A stretch of DNA of 64,000 bases, taken from positions 62,001 to 126,000 of the forward strand of contig NZ_PVTK01000004.1 in NCBI RefSeq assembly GCF_003002925.1. The letters are read 5' to 3'. Both the position numbers and the translations under genes were made by a program. Shown here one piece after another: positions 40,422 to 50,020 of the stretch (position 1 is the first letter of the stretch; each line of letters opens with the position of its first letter). The DNA is from Vreelandella songnenensis. GTDB taxonomy: Bacteria; Pseudomonadota; Gammaproteobacteria; Pseudomonadales; Halomonadaceae. The notes under the pieces were generated by a model. That model had not been told where the DNA came from. It did no database searches and saw nothing but the letters and a program-made list of their open reading frames with translations.

Positions 40422-43400
40422 TTATTCTTTTTCCTGGACGAGAGACTCCTTTGCATCGGAAAAATATGCCTTGCCTGCCCATATATCTGCACTTCCTACT
40501 ATGTAAAGGCGCTTTTTTGCCCGTGTCACTGCAACGTTGAGCAGGTTGGGCTTGCTTGATGCCCACTCCGCAGCACCGGATGACTCTTTTGCGAGGCCCA
40601 GCACGAAAATGACATTGTCCTCTTCCTTGCCCTGAAAGGTATGTACCGTCCCGACCCGCTGATGCAGCCAGTCGTGTAGTTTATCGCGTCCACCGAAAAC
40701 ATCGGCGGGCAGCGCCTGTTCCAGGTGCTGTTTAACGCCATTGGCCACTGCTTTGAAGGGCGAAATGATGTAGACGCTCGGTGGTTTGCCCGTCTTGGCG
40801 ATATGGGGCTTGAGCATGCGAGCGACCTGTTCCGCCTGTGCAGGGACGAAATGTTTGCCCTGAACGCTACCTTCCACATCGAACCAGCGGCTGTCTCCTG
40901 GGCCAGGCGGTAACTTATCGTTTCCATGCAGCATCTTGTCGTTATAGGCGATGCGGTTGGCGATACTGAACATTGGTTCGTCGCAGCGCCGATGCACGCG
41001 CAAGGGGCTGCCGACCCAGAACTCATCGGAAATCTCGTTGGTGCCGTAGGGGTTGGCGCGATCCGCGACCACCTGCACCGAGGAGGTGGTCGGCGACCAC
41101 AGGTACCAGTCGCGCTCGAACTCGCCCCTGGCCATCGCCTCGACCAGCCCGGCGGGCACGGTAAATACGGGTTCGATCTGCAGCGGGTCGCCCACCACCA
41201 CGGCGCGCTTGGCCCGCCAAAGGGCGCCCACTGCCTGCTGGGGCGGCGCCTGGCCCGCTTCGTCCACGAACAGCCAGCCGATCCCGCCTTCGCCCAGCGC
41301 CCTGAACTGATTGGCGATGGAGGCAAACGTCGACGATACCACCGGCACGATCATAAACAATATCTGCCACAACGCCTTGGCGGCCTCGCGGTCATCGACA
41401 CCACCGTTGAGCAGCGCCATCAATGAGCCAATGGTTGCCCAGAGCTGGTTTTTCTTGTCGGCGTAGGCCGCCACCAGCCACGCCTGATGCAGTTCAAACG
41501 CCCGCCCCGTCAGTTGCCCGCGCGCCTCGTTGAGCGCTTCGCAGTGGCCAAAGGAGGTGCGTTGAATAGCCGGGCATTCCAGGTCCAGCGCCGCATCGGG
41601 CAGCCGCAGATCTTGATACCGGGCTTCTAGAGGTTCGCACACCTGGCGCTGGGCATCGCGTTTTTTCTCAAGCGAGACCAGCCGCTGCTGGCTGACCTCG
41701 GCTTGCTGAGTGGTGCGCTGTTCCCGTTGTGCGATTCGTTTAAGTATTGCTCGGTGGCGAAAGTACGCGTTCAGTGGCCAAAAAGACACCCTGGCAGCCA
41801 GCTGGTCTTGCCGCCACAGCGCCACGCGGCGAGCCAGACGCTGTTTGACCTCGACCTGACGACGGGTCTGCTCGATCTGTGCCTCCAGCTGTTTTAACGC
41901 CTGCAGGCGTTCGATGTCCTGATGGATGGCCTCGACCTGGCGCGCGGCCGCCGTGAAGGCCCGCTGCGCGGCGCGAAAGTCTTGCAGCGCATCGCCCTTC
42001 TCGGCCAGTTCCTTGAGCGCGGGAACCAGCGTTCGATAATGCTCGGCCTCGCCGTCGGTTTGGCACTGCTGGGTCGGTTTGAAAAAGACTCGCTCGCCAA
42101 AGGTGGTGCGGTTGCTTTTGTTGCCCAATGCGGTGGCGATCAGCCCCCAGCACGCCTTGTCAGGGGGCAGCGTATCGACATGCAGCTTGCTACCGCGCGG
42201 CTCGTGGCTGGCCGCGAGTTTCTGGCCCACCGGTTTCAGGTACGCAAGTGCCTGGTAGGCATCGCCCAGCGCCTTGGTTTGCGGCAGCTCTTGGGTAACG
42301 TTTTCCACCGCGGCGTTGTTGCTGGAGGCCACCACCATTTCGAACCCCGTAAGCTCGGGGATCAGCGTCTTGATGGGCTTTAGCTGGTCGTCTAGCTTGA
42401 CCGTCAGGTTCTCGCCAAAGGCCGCGCCCGGCGAGCCAAGCGCGGCCAGCACCTCGGCGCGCTTGGTGACGTTGCGCGCCACCAGGTCGCGCAGCATCGT
42501 CGTTTTGCCGGTGCCCGGCGGACCGTTAACGGAGTACAGGCCGCCGTCTTCCAGCTCCTGGTCGATGGTGTTGATGGCGAACTGCTGCATTAGGCTCATC
42601 GAGTGCGCGTCTTCCCCCGGCCAGCGCCCGGCGGGCATACGCCGGGGGGAAAGCTGTTCCATCAGCAGCGAACGGCCTTCGGGCAGCAGCAGATCCGGGT
42701 GGCGCTGCGCCTCGCCTGAGAGGTAGCGGGCCAGCGGCGAGCCGGGGGTCAGAGGGCGCTCTTTCAGCTGGCGCAGAATCGTTTCCAGGTCGCGGATGAA
42801 AAAGCTGTTGAGAATGGCGAGTTCGTTGATGGCCCCTGACGCCTCGCTGGTGCTTTCATCCGTGGTCGTTTCAATGGCTTCACCGTCCGGCGCGTCGAGG
42901 CGCTGGGCCAACTGCGCAAGCGGCGCCCATGCATCGGCGCCGGCAGGGGGCGTTTGGTCAGCGGGCGTCGCATAGTCGCTGCTGCCGGGCAGTAGCTGAA
43001 CCACCAGCGCCGGGGCCTCGCTTTGCGGCGCAAAGGCGGTCCAGCCTTGCATCGCCTTGAGCATCTCGATGATCTCGAAAGTACTTAAGGCCGGCGGCAA
43101 ACCGTGTTCACTTTTGAGGTTGTCCGCCACGGTCAAAATCGTGGTCAGCCGCTCGCGAAAAACTTCGGTGGCCGCCTCGAACGCGTCAAGGGTGACAGCG
43201 TCGAGGGTGCCCTGCTGTAGCGCGCCCAGCACCCAGGGCGCGGTGGATATCACGATACTACCCCGGTCCAGGGTGCCGTCTTCTCTGACCATGGCAGTCA
43301 GCGAGCAGGTCAGCCCCTCGTCGCGGCTGCGCTCCACCCAAGCCTCGCTCTGCTCCGGGTAGGCATCACGGGCCACCGCGAAAATCTCCTCCCGGCGAAA

Positions 43401-43715
43401 CAGCCCCAGGTATAGCTTGAAGCGGTAGCTGTTATCCACCCGGTACTGCGTGCCCGCCCGTCGTATCGCCTGCTGGTCGAGCCAGGGCAGGCAGTTGGAG
43501 AACTCGACAAGCTCGTCGCTACGGTAGTGGATCGCCCCCTGACCGTGGTCGATGCCCTTTAGCTCGGCAGACTCGAAAAACTCGACCTTGTGCCAGTACG
43601 ACAGAATGCGCTGGGCCTGAGACGCTGAGGATGCCGTCTGACTCATGGCGTCGCCTTCTTGCGGGTGCATTTTTTCAGGCGCCTTGGTCGCCCGCTCGGC
43701 CAGCTTGTCGATCAT
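40422..43715 (-). CDS. Large SF1 (Upf1/Dna2-like) helicase-domain protein
   Basis: This 1097-residue protein has a conserved-looking N-terminal domain of unknown function (about 35-200, ILSYWHKVEFFESAELKG onward). Walker A is NGPPGTGKTT (397-406). A long charged coiled-coil insertion (about 565-700) precedes motif II FVDEAGQAPP (817-825) and GDPLQIEPVF. The C-terminal RecA fold has TVHTFQGKEEDNVIF and NVAVTRAKKRLYIVG. The long helical insertion is like that of COG1112 helicases, which occur in several defence loci. AGGAG lies 5 bases before the ATG. No nuclease domain is evident. It is transcribed in the same direction as the hsd operon but after a 182-bp gap with its own palindromes. Confidence 0.85.
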   Translation of the reverse strand: MIDKLAERATKAPEKMHPQEGDAMSQTASSASQAQRILSYWHKVEFFESAELKGIDHGQGAIHYRSDELVEFSNCLPWLDQQAIRRAGTQYRVDNSYRFKLYLGLFRREEIFAVARDAYPEQSEAWVERSRDEGLTCSLTAMVREDGTLDRGSIVISTAPWVLGALQQGTLDAVTLDAFEAATEVFRERLTTILTVADNLKSEHGLPPALSTFEIIEMLKAMQGWTAFAPQSEAPALVVQLLPGSSDYATPADQTPPAGADAWAPLAQLAQRLDAPDGEAIETTTDESTSEASGAINELAILNSFFIRDLETILRQLKERPLTPGSPLARYLSGEAQRHPDLLLPEGRSLLMEQLSPRRMPAGRWPGEDAHSMSLMQQFAINTIDQELEDGGLYSVNGPPGTGKTTMLRDLVARNVTKRAEVLAALGSPGAAFGENLTVKLDDQLKPIKTLIPELTGFEMVVASSNNAAVENVTQELPQTKALGDAYQALAYLKPVGQKLAASHEPRGSKLHVDTLPPDKACWGLIATALGNKSNRTTFGERVFFKPTQQCQTDGEAEHYRTLVPALKELAEKGDALQDFRAAQRAFTAAARQVEAIHQDIERLQALKQLEAQIEQTRRQVEVKQRLARRVALWRQDQLAARVSFWPLNAYFRHRAILKRIAQREQRTTQQAEVSQQRLVSLEKKRDAQRQVCEPLEARYQDLRLPDAALDLECPAIQRTSFGHCEALNEARGQLTGRAFELHQAWLVAAYADKKNQLWATIGSLMALLNGGVDDREAAKALWQILFMIVPVVSSTFASIANQFRALGEGGIGWLFVDEAGQAPPQQAVGALWRAKRAVVVGDPLQIEPVFTVPAGLVEAMARGEFERDWYLWSPTTSSVQVVADRANPYGTNEISDEFWVGSPLRVHRRCDEPMFSIANRIAYNDKMLHGNDKLPPGPGDSRWFDVEGSVQGKHFVPAQAEQVARMLKPHIAKTGKPPSVYIISPFKAVANGVKQHLEQALPADVFGGRDKLHDWLHQRVGTVHTFQGKEEDNVIFVLGLAKESSGAAEWASSKPNLLNVAVTRAKKRLYIVGSADIWAGKAYFSDAKESLVQEKE

Positions 43716-43788
43716 GGTTGCTCCTGGTGTGAAAAAGGCGCTTTTCTGCGCATTCTGGGTAAGTGGGCTGCTGCTATACGTTGACTTA

Positions 43789-43817
43789 TTACCTCAGAGG
43801 TAACACACTTCGTGTTA
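43789..43817. promoter_or_regulatory. Palindromes upstream of the helicase gene
   Basis: TTACCTCAGAGGTAA (43789-43803) is a perfect 7+1+7 inverted repeat. TAACAC-5-GTGTTA (43801-43817) follows immediately and shares its first bases. Both lie about 75-100 bp upstream of the helicase start and look like repressor sites. The binding protein is unknown. Confidence 0.45.
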
Positions 43818-43846
43818 AATGGACTGGGAGTACCCGGTCGGCGTCT

Positions 43847-43875
43847 AAACCTCGGTGAGCTTCATCGGGGTTTTT
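43847..43875 (+). terminator. Plus-strand terminator-like hairpin in the gap before the helicase
   Basis: A 12-bp stem with two G-T wobbles (43847-43858 with 43862-43873) and a 3-base loop is followed by TTTTT on the plus strand. No plus-strand gene ends here. Read from the minus strand it would sit just after the DUF3800 gene with a weaker tail. Confidence 0.55.
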
Positions 43876-43897
43876 CGCTATCTGAACGATGCAAAAA

Positions 43898-44695
43898 TCA
43901 TGGCAAGTGCTTGAGCCCCCACTGGTCATACCCATCGCCGACTGCTTGCCTGCCCCCTTCGCAGTAAAATTTTCTTCGCAGCACATCGAATGCTTGATTG
44001 GACTGTGTTGGATTGAGCACATGCCGCCCGATAGGCCGCGCCACCAGGTCGGCTAGCTGAAGTCCTGCCGAGTTGCTGGTTTTCGCCGCCATGCGAATGC
44101 TAAAAGGCAGGTCATGCTGGTATTTGTTGTTGCCGTCGCAGATCCGGCGAAATTCCAGCTCGAGCTCGTCGTCTTCTTTTGCGCCGCGTTTTTCGACAAT
44201 GACGTGGGTGACTAGCTTCTCCTGACCTTTCTCTTTAACGAGGTCAAAGAGTGTTTCCAAACAGTGCTTGAGCGCGAGGTGATATGGATTTTCTGCTTCT
44301 TCCTGACGGTTGAGCCGGTGCTTTTCGATGACACAGGAGGCAAGAATGAAATTACTGTCGTCGATCAACGTACTCAGACGCCCCATGAATGCCTGTCTGT
44401 CGGCTCGGTTTTTAAACAGCCTGAAATCGCCTTTTTCCTTACGGATTTCGTGTTCGTGGAGGATCACCAGATCATGGCCAAAGTAGTCGAACTTTAGCTG
44501 CTGCAACTTAGGCACCACGGTCGACAAGTAATGCCCTTTGTAAAAAATGCAAAAAGCCAGTACGAAGACCGGATAGTTGGGATCGATATTGGCCATGCCG
44601 TGGTCGCCGCTTTCATCGACGTATACCACGAAGTCACTGAATCCTCGCGCTTTACCCGTTACCGGCATTTCTGACTCGCTGGTCATGATAATCAA
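43898..44695 (-). CDS. DUF3800 protein (RNase H-like fold)
   Basis: DUF3800 proteins carry a predicted RNase H-like fold and recur beside restriction systems and mobile elements; their activity is mostly untested. The 265-residue protein has the signature YVDESGDHG (25-33, acidic pair Asp27/Glu28) and the late acidic motif LQLADLVARP (Asp216), which together could form a metal site. Its start overlaps the stop of the YgjP-like gene by 4 bp, tying it to the hsd operon. It ends in a 182-bp non-coding gap. Confidence 0.82.
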   Translation of the reverse strand: MIIMTSESEMPVTGKARGFSDFVVYVDESGDHGMANIDPNYPVFVLAFCIFYKGHYLSTVVPKLQQLKFDYFGHDLVILHEHEIRKEKGDFRLFKNRADRQAFMGRLSTLIDDSNFILASCVIEKHRLNRQEEAENPYHLALKHCLETLFDLVKEKGQEKLVTHVIVEKRGAKEDDELELEFRRICDGNNKYQHDLPFSIRMAAKTSNSAGLQLADLVARPIGRHVLNPTQSNQAFDVLRRKFYCEGGRQAVGDGYDQWGLKHLP

Positions 44696-45384
44696 ATTCC
44701 CTCAACATCCATGCCGTGTTCGGCGAGCCACTGTTTGCGGCTAGCGTAGTCGGGCATGGCGCGTTCGAGGCGTCGCCAGAACGCGTCGGAGTGGTTGGGT
44801 TCGTGCAGGTGTACCAACTCGTGTACCACTACGTACTCGGCGATGCGGGCGGGCAACATTATGGTTTTCCAGTGAAAGTAGAGCACGTCGCCCTTGCCGC
44901 AGGAGCCCCAGCGGTAGCCGAGATCCTGCACCTTGATCCCGGCCGGCTTCACCTCAAGCCGTGTGGCGAAGGTCTTCACGCGCTGGCCAAGCCACTGCCG
45001 ACCGCGTTCGCTGTACCAACGAATGAAGTGGCGTCTGGCGTCCAAACGTGCATCCCGACGCAGATGAAAACGCCCATGTTCCCATTTGAGCGGCGCCGTC
45101 TGTTCATCGACCAGGTTCAAGCGATGATGACGCCCCAGATAAAGAAAGCCTTCGCCCTGAACGTAGCTTTTTTGGCGGACTTGCTTCTGCATAAGCGACT
45201 TTTCGGCAAGCTTCTGGTAGATCCATGCCTGCTTGCGGCGCACGAACGCTTCCAGTCGTTGAAGACTGACATTGGGCGGGGTGGTCAGCACTACGGACTG
45301 ATCGCGCTCGACCGTGAGCTGCAGCGTTTTACGGTGCGTGCTTTCGCTCACGGTAATAGTCAGATCATCTACCGTTAGCGTCAT
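44692..45384 (-). CDS. YgjP/SprT-like (M48-type, DUF45) metallopeptidase
   Basis: This 230-residue protein belongs to the YgjP-like zinc metallopeptidase family. It has the preceding RWGSC motif (158-162), the zinc motif VVHELVHL with His188, Glu189 and His192, and a further His198 in EPNHSDAFW. Such genes are very often found next to hsdR, but their role there is not established. It overlaps hsdR by 4 bp upstream and DUF3800 by 4 bp downstream, so the three are translated as a unit. Confidence 0.88.
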   Translation of the reverse strand: MTLTVDDLTITVSESTHRKTLQLTVERDQSVVLTTPPNVSLQRLEAFVRRKQAWIYQKLAEKSLMQKQVRQKSYVQGEGFLYLGRHHRLNLVDEQTAPLKWEHGRFHLRRDARLDARRHFIRWYSERGRQWLGQRVKTFATRLEVKPAGIKVQDLGYRWGSCGKGDVLYFHWKTIMLPARIAEYVVVHELVHLHEPNHSDAFWRRLERAMPDYASRKQWLAEHGMDVEGI

Positions 45385-48300
45385 GGCTGCTCCAGCTTGT
45401 AGCTGTTGGCGCGGGCAAGGTCGCGCAGCTTATCGACCAGCGGCGGGATCTGCTCGAACTCTAAAAGCTCACTTTCATAAATCCGTTCGAACAGCGCCTG
45501 CTCCAGCGCTTCCTGCATCGGCCGGCGGTGAGGTTCCCAGAAGCTCGGTGTTTTCACCTCATGGCTGATGTGTTCGACCAGGTACTCGGTGAGCTGGATC
45601 AGCTCCGATTGTGTAGCCAGGTCCGGTGGGGTATCGCCACATTTCACTTCGCGCAGCATGCGGTAGAAAGGCAGGTAGGTCTCGGGTACCTCGGGCAAAC
45701 CCTCTTCATGGCGCGTGCTACCGCTATTCACTTCGTCGATGATGGTCTGCAGCGCCGTGATGAGGGCGTCCCACTGCCCGGCCAACCCGTCGAGAATCTC
45801 CTTGAGCCGCTCGCTAAGCTTGCCATAGTAGACCGGGTCTTCATCCAGCTTTTCGCTGACCTGGCTGCGAATGGCGTGCTCCATTTCCGAGGCCACGGCC
45901 TTGTTGGCTTTCTCGATGGTTTCAGCGCTATCGACGCCGTAGCTGGCCGCCTGCTCACGCACCTGATCGAGCTGCTGGCCGAACTGCGCATCGGTCAGGT
46001 TGACCGGGGCAATTTTGGGGTCGATCCCCAACGAAATGACGTGCTCGTCGATCAGGCGGCGCACCTTGGCACCTACGTCCTTACCAAGCACCGTGCTGTC
46101 GCGATAGCGCCGTCGTGCCTGGGCGTAGATCATCGCCAGCGCTTTGGCGTCACTTGTGAACGGCAGCGCCTCCGGGCGGGGCAGCACGGTATCCAGGCTC
46201 TGCATGAAGGTTTTCAGTTTGACGCCGAACTCCTGGCGGACGCGTTCGCTGTCCAGCGCCTGCACGCAGGTTTCAACGTCGTTCAAGTCCTCGATGCCGC
46301 GCGAACGCAGCACATCCACCGCGCGTAAGTGGCGGTCGCGCAGTGCGGGAATCTCATCTTTCAGGCTGCGAAGCGCGCCGTCGATATCCTCATCGCTGTA
46401 GGCCGCCAGCGCCTCTTTCAGATGATTGGCGACGCCATAGTAGTCCACCACGATGCCGACCTTCTTGCCAAAATCAGTGCGGTTGACGCGGGCCACTGTC
46501 TGGAGAAGTTCGGCTTCCTGCATCGAGCGGTCGAGATACATTACCCCCTCGATGGGCGCGTCGAAACCGGTCAACAGCATCGACTTGACGATCAGAAACG
46601 CCAGCGGGTCGGTCCTTGCCTCATCCCCTTCTTTCGCAAGCAGCGGCTTCTTGAAGCGCGCAATGGCCTCGTCCTGCCGGGCGCGATCGGTGTGCGGCTG
46701 CCACTCGGCGCCGTCGTTGTTGCTGCCGGAGACGATAGTGGCGAATTCCAGCCGCGCCAGCAGCTCGCGGTAGCGCCACGCCTGAATCCGCGCCTGAAGT
46801 TTGGGCGATTTATGCGTCAGCGCCTCGTCATCCAGCGCCTTGTGCTCGGCGCTGAGGCGCTCGGCATCGGCCAGCAGTTCATCCCGCGCGCCTTCGAACG
46901 CCGCCTTGTAGCGCACCGCCGCCACGCGGCTGTAGCCCACCACCTGAGCCTTGTAGCCGTTGGGCAGAATGTAGGTGACGTAGTGGCGCAGCATGTCCCG
47001 CGCCTTGTCGTCGATCAGCTGCTGGGCTTCCAGCACATGGCCGCGGGTGGCGTACTTCTGCTTGATCGCCTCCAACTCCTCCGCCGAGCGGTCGGCAAAG
47101 AAGTCCTCGAACAGCTCATCAAGGCTGCTGCCCTCCTTCACCGCGCCTGCCGCGGTACGGCCTTCGTAGAGGACCGGCACGGTGGCACCGTCCGCCTCGG
47201 ACTCGCGAATGGTGTACTTGTCGATGAACTCGCCAAATATTTCGTGGGTGCGTTTCTTCTCGCCCATGATGATCGGCGTGCCGGTAAAGCCGATACGCGC
47301 AGCGTTGGGCAGCCCCGCCTGCAGGTTGGCGTGTAGATCGCCCGCCTGGGTGCGGTGGGCTTCGTCCACCATCACCAGAATGTCGCCGCTGGTGTTGAGC
47401 CGCTCGAACTCGCTGGCGGCGGCCTTGCCCTCGGCGTCGCGGTATTTCTGAATCATCGCGAACACCAGCCCCGGCCCTTGCTGGCGCAGCATCGTCTTGA
47501 GCTGGGCGGCGTTATTGGCCACGTGCACTAGATCACCGCTTAACGCGGCGGTAGCGGAGAGCTGCTTTTGCAGGTCGGTGCGGTCAGTCACCACCACGAC
47601 CTTGAAGCGGCGAAGTGCCGGGTCGGTGCGCATACGGCGCACTAGAAACATCATGGTCAGCGACTTGCCCGAGCCCTGGGTGTGCCAGATGATGCCGCCG
47701 CGCCGGTCGTGCTCGCCGTCGTTTTGGCGCGTCTTGCCGTGGCGCAGCCGGTCGATGGCCTTCACCACCCCGCGGTACTGCTGGTAGCGGCACACCAGCT
47801 TGATGGCCTGCCCGCCGCTGGTGGTAAACAGCGTGAAGTGGCGCACGATGTCCAAAAGGGTTCCCGGTGCGAGCACGCCCGCTACGGTGCGCTGCTGGGC
47901 CGAAAGCGCGGTGACGCCGAGCGTCTTGGCTACCTCTGCCTCGCGCTGGTGCGGGTTATCGGCGCTCGCTACCGCTTTCCACGGCAGGTAGTGGCTGGCG
48001 CTCGCGCCAATCGTACCCACCCGGCAGTCATCAAAGCAGGTCGCCAGCAAGAGCTGGTTGGTGTTGAACAGCGCCGGGGCGCCTTCGTGGTCGCCCACTT
48101 CACCGCTGACAAAACGCTGATCGCTGTAGCGGCGCAGCTGGTCGATGGCCTCCGCCATCGGCTCGGCCGCGTTCGGGCTCTTGCACTCGATGACTACCAG
48201 CGGAATGCCGTTGACCAGCAGCACCAGGTCCGGGACGACGTGCTGCTTGGCGGTGTCATGCCCCGGTGGGCACGCCACCTTGTACTGGTTGATGACCGTA

Positions 48301-48698
48301 AAATGGTTGTTGGCCGGGGTGGCCCAGTCGATATAGTGAATCGTGCGCGAGCGCCCGCCGTCCCAGTCCACCAGGCCATCGACCACGACGCCCTCGGTGA
48401 GCCGCTCGGTGGCGATACGGTTGGCCTCCATCAGCCCGGGTGCTGCGATGCGCGTCAGCGCCGAGACCGCAGTGCTGATGCGCTCCTCATTTAGCCACTC
48501 GGCGCGGGTGCCATCGTCTAGCAGGCGGGTGTTGATCGCCCGGAGCCGCTCGCGCAGCACCTTGTGCTGCACCACCTCGGTAAAACTCGCACGCCCGGTC
48601 ACGGCCGGGTCGCTCAGGCTGCCCTTGATGTAGCTCCAGCCCATCGCCTGTAGCTGCGCAATCAACGGCTGTTCGCTCAGTTGCCACTCCGGCCCCAT
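45381..48698 (-). CDS. hsdR: Type I restriction enzyme, restriction subunit HsdR
   Basis: HsdR is the ATP-dependent translocase and nuclease of the type I complex. The 1105-residue protein has an N-terminal PD-(D/E)xK nuclease (VVPDLVLL with Asp157, then VVIECKSP with Glu171 and Lys173). Two SF2 motor domains follow, with HTQGSGKSL (Walker A) and VDEAHRTQ (DEAH-type), and then a helical C-terminus that docks on the methylase core. All key residues visible are intact, so it should cut. It lies 20 bp after hsdS. Confidence 0.95.
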   Translation of the reverse strand: MGPEWQLSEQPLIAQLQAMGWSYIKGSLSDPAVTGRASFTEVVQHKVLRERLRAINTRLLDDGTRAEWLNEERISTAVSALTRIAAPGLMEANRIATERLTEGVVVDGLVDWDGGRSRTIHYIDWATPANNHFTVINQYKVACPPGHDTAKQHVVPDLVLLVNGIPLVVIECKSPNAAEPMAEAIDQLRRYSDQRFVSGEVGDHEGAPALFNTNQLLLATCFDDCRVGTIGASASHYLPWKAVASADNPHQREAEVAKTLGVTALSAQQRTVAGVLAPGTLLDIVRHFTLFTTSGGQAIKLVCRYQQYRGVVKAIDRLRHGKTRQNDGEHDRRGGIIWHTQGSGKSLTMMFLVRRMRTDPALRRFKVVVVTDRTDLQKQLSATAALSGDLVHVANNAAQLKTMLRQQGPGLVFAMIQKYRDAEGKAAASEFERLNTSGDILVMVDEAHRTQAGDLHANLQAGLPNAARIGFTGTPIIMGEKKRTHEIFGEFIDKYTIRESEADGATVPVLYEGRTAAGAVKEGSSLDELFEDFFADRSAEELEAIKQKYATRGHVLEAQQLIDDKARDMLRHYVTYILPNGYKAQVVGYSRVAAVRYKAAFEGARDELLADAERLSAEHKALDDEALTHKSPKLQARIQAWRYRELLARLEFATIVSGSNNDGAEWQPHTDRARQDEAIARFKKPLLAKEGDEARTDPLAFLIVKSMLLTGFDAPIEGVMYLDRSMQEAELLQTVARVNRTDFGKKVGIVVDYYGVANHLKEALAAYSDEDIDGALRSLKDEIPALRDRHLRAVDVLRSRGIEDLNDVETCVQALDSERVRQEFGVKLKTFMQSLDTVLPRPEALPFTSDAKALAMIYAQARRRYRDSTVLGKDVGAKVRRLIDEHVISLGIDPKIAPVNLTDAQFGQQLDQVREQAASYGVDSAETIEKANKAVASEMEHAIRSQVSEKLDEDPVYYGKLSERLKEILDGLAGQWDALITALQTIIDEVNSGSTRHEEGLPEVPETYLPFYRMLREVKCGDTPPDLATQSELIQLTEYLVEHISHEVKTPSFWEPHRRPMQEALEQALFERIYESELLEFEQIPPLVDKLRDLARANSYKLEQP

Positions 48699-48718
48699 CC
48701 GGCCTCTCCTTGTTCTGG

Positions 48719-50020
48719 TTAGCTGGCTTGTTGCTGTTGGTCGATCAGCTCGGTGACGCGGACCCGGCCTGTGAGCAGGTCGTCCATCAGCCCGGCTTTT
48801 TGTTTTTTTAGCTTATTTAAAAATTGGCTCTCTTTACTGATTTGACGTGCGGCTTCGTAAACACGCAGAGATATCATTTTTTGCTCAGTGGCTGGCGGTT
48901 CTTTTACCTTCAGGCTTTTCAAAGCAGACTGGCTAATATTTTTCATGCTCATACTTGTGCCTGTAGCGGCTACTTGTATTTGAGACCGAACCCAGGATTG
49001 AGTCAAAGTGTAAAAGAAAAAGGCTTTATCTTGGGCTTCCTTAAAATTCAGGCGTAAGGTTTTATCTGACAACATAAGCCTGCTTCTATCCGTATAGACA
49101 AGGCATGGCAAACCCACCAACTCAGGTGTGTTGGCCCTTGTGATTAATAAGTCTCCATCTTTGACTTCGAGTTGCGGGTTATGGAAAACACTTTGTTCGA
49201 CAATTTTTGTTTCTTGTTCTTTAAATCCATCCGGGTGTACTGCACTTACCTTCAATACTCCCCACACACCACTAGGAGCAGGTATATCAGGGCAGTTTGG
49301 ACTTCTGCCGGCATCAATATGTGAAAGAACATTGCCTAATTCTGTTGACTCCCACTCCTTCGGAATCCATCCCAGCGGCGACGCCTTATACAGCTCCGGC
49401 GCCTGCTCATAGGGCGGGCGAAGCTGACCGCTTTCGTCGATGCCGCGGGTGAGCAGGTCGTACAGCAGGCCCTGTTTGACATGCTGCAGCTTGGCGATGA
49501 GGGCCTCGGTCTGGCGGATTTGGGTGTCGAGGGTGTTGAGGATATTGGCGATAACCTGCTGCTCATTAATAGACGGTATAAAAGAATAAAAATCCTCAAT
49601 TTGTCGTGCGCTTATATTTAACTGTGCAATCCCTGTTGCTATTTTGTTTGCGTATCGCAAATAATGTGAAGATGTTAGCAGCAATATAAGATATTGATAT
49701 ATGCCTGAACTCTGATCCTTTTTAACTATACGGCCTACCCTTTGGTTTAAATAAGAACTCTCTAGTTCTGAATCAACAACGCCATACGCCCCAAGGCTTC
49801 CGGACATTCCTATAAGAAAATCTCCATTTTGAAGCTTAAAACGGTCAAGGCCGATCACTTTTTTAGGGTCGACCCTGGCAGCTTTATTTAAAGTCACTAT
49901 CCCCTTTTGAAGATCACTCATTCTTATTATAGGAACACCAAAATCTGAAAAGGCGTCGCTAGGAAAAGCGAAGCCTGATTCGACTTTTATGAAATCTCTA
50001 AGTTGTTTCCAATCAGACAT
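48719..50020 (-). CDS. hsdS: Type I restriction enzyme, specificity subunit HsdS
   Basis: HsdS recognises the bipartite target sequence. The 433-residue protein has two target-recognition domains (about 1-150 and 205-375) and two conserved coiled-coil spacers (about 155-190, [20 protein letters not shown]; and about 385-420, [19 protein letters not shown]). Each TRD ends with the usual proline- and glutamine-type turn ([16 protein letters not shown]). The DNA for both TRDs is visibly AT-richer than that for the spacer regions, a sign of domain exchange. It overlaps hsdM by 8 bp. Confidence 0.93.
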   Translation of the reverse strand: MSDWKQLRDFIKVESGFAFPSDAFSDFGVPIIRMSDLQKGIVTLNKAARVDPKKVIGLDRFKLQNGDFLIGMSGSLGAYGVVDSELESSYLNQRVGRIVKKDQSSGIYQYLILLLTSSHYLRYANKIATGIAQLNISARQIEDFYSFIPSINEQQVIANILNTLDTQIRQTEALIAKLQHVKQGLLYDLLTRGIDESGQLRPPYEQAPELYKASPLGWIPKEWESTELGNVLSHIDAGRSPNCPDIPAPSGVWGVLKVSAVHPDGFKEQETKIVEQSVFHNPQLEVKDGDLLITRANTPELVGLPCLVYTDRSRLMLSDKTLRLNFKEAQDKAFFFYTLTQSWVRSQIQVAATGTSMSMKNISQSALKSLKVKEPPATEQKMISLRVYEAARQISKESQFLNKLKKQKAGLMDDLLTGRVRVTELIDQQQQAS

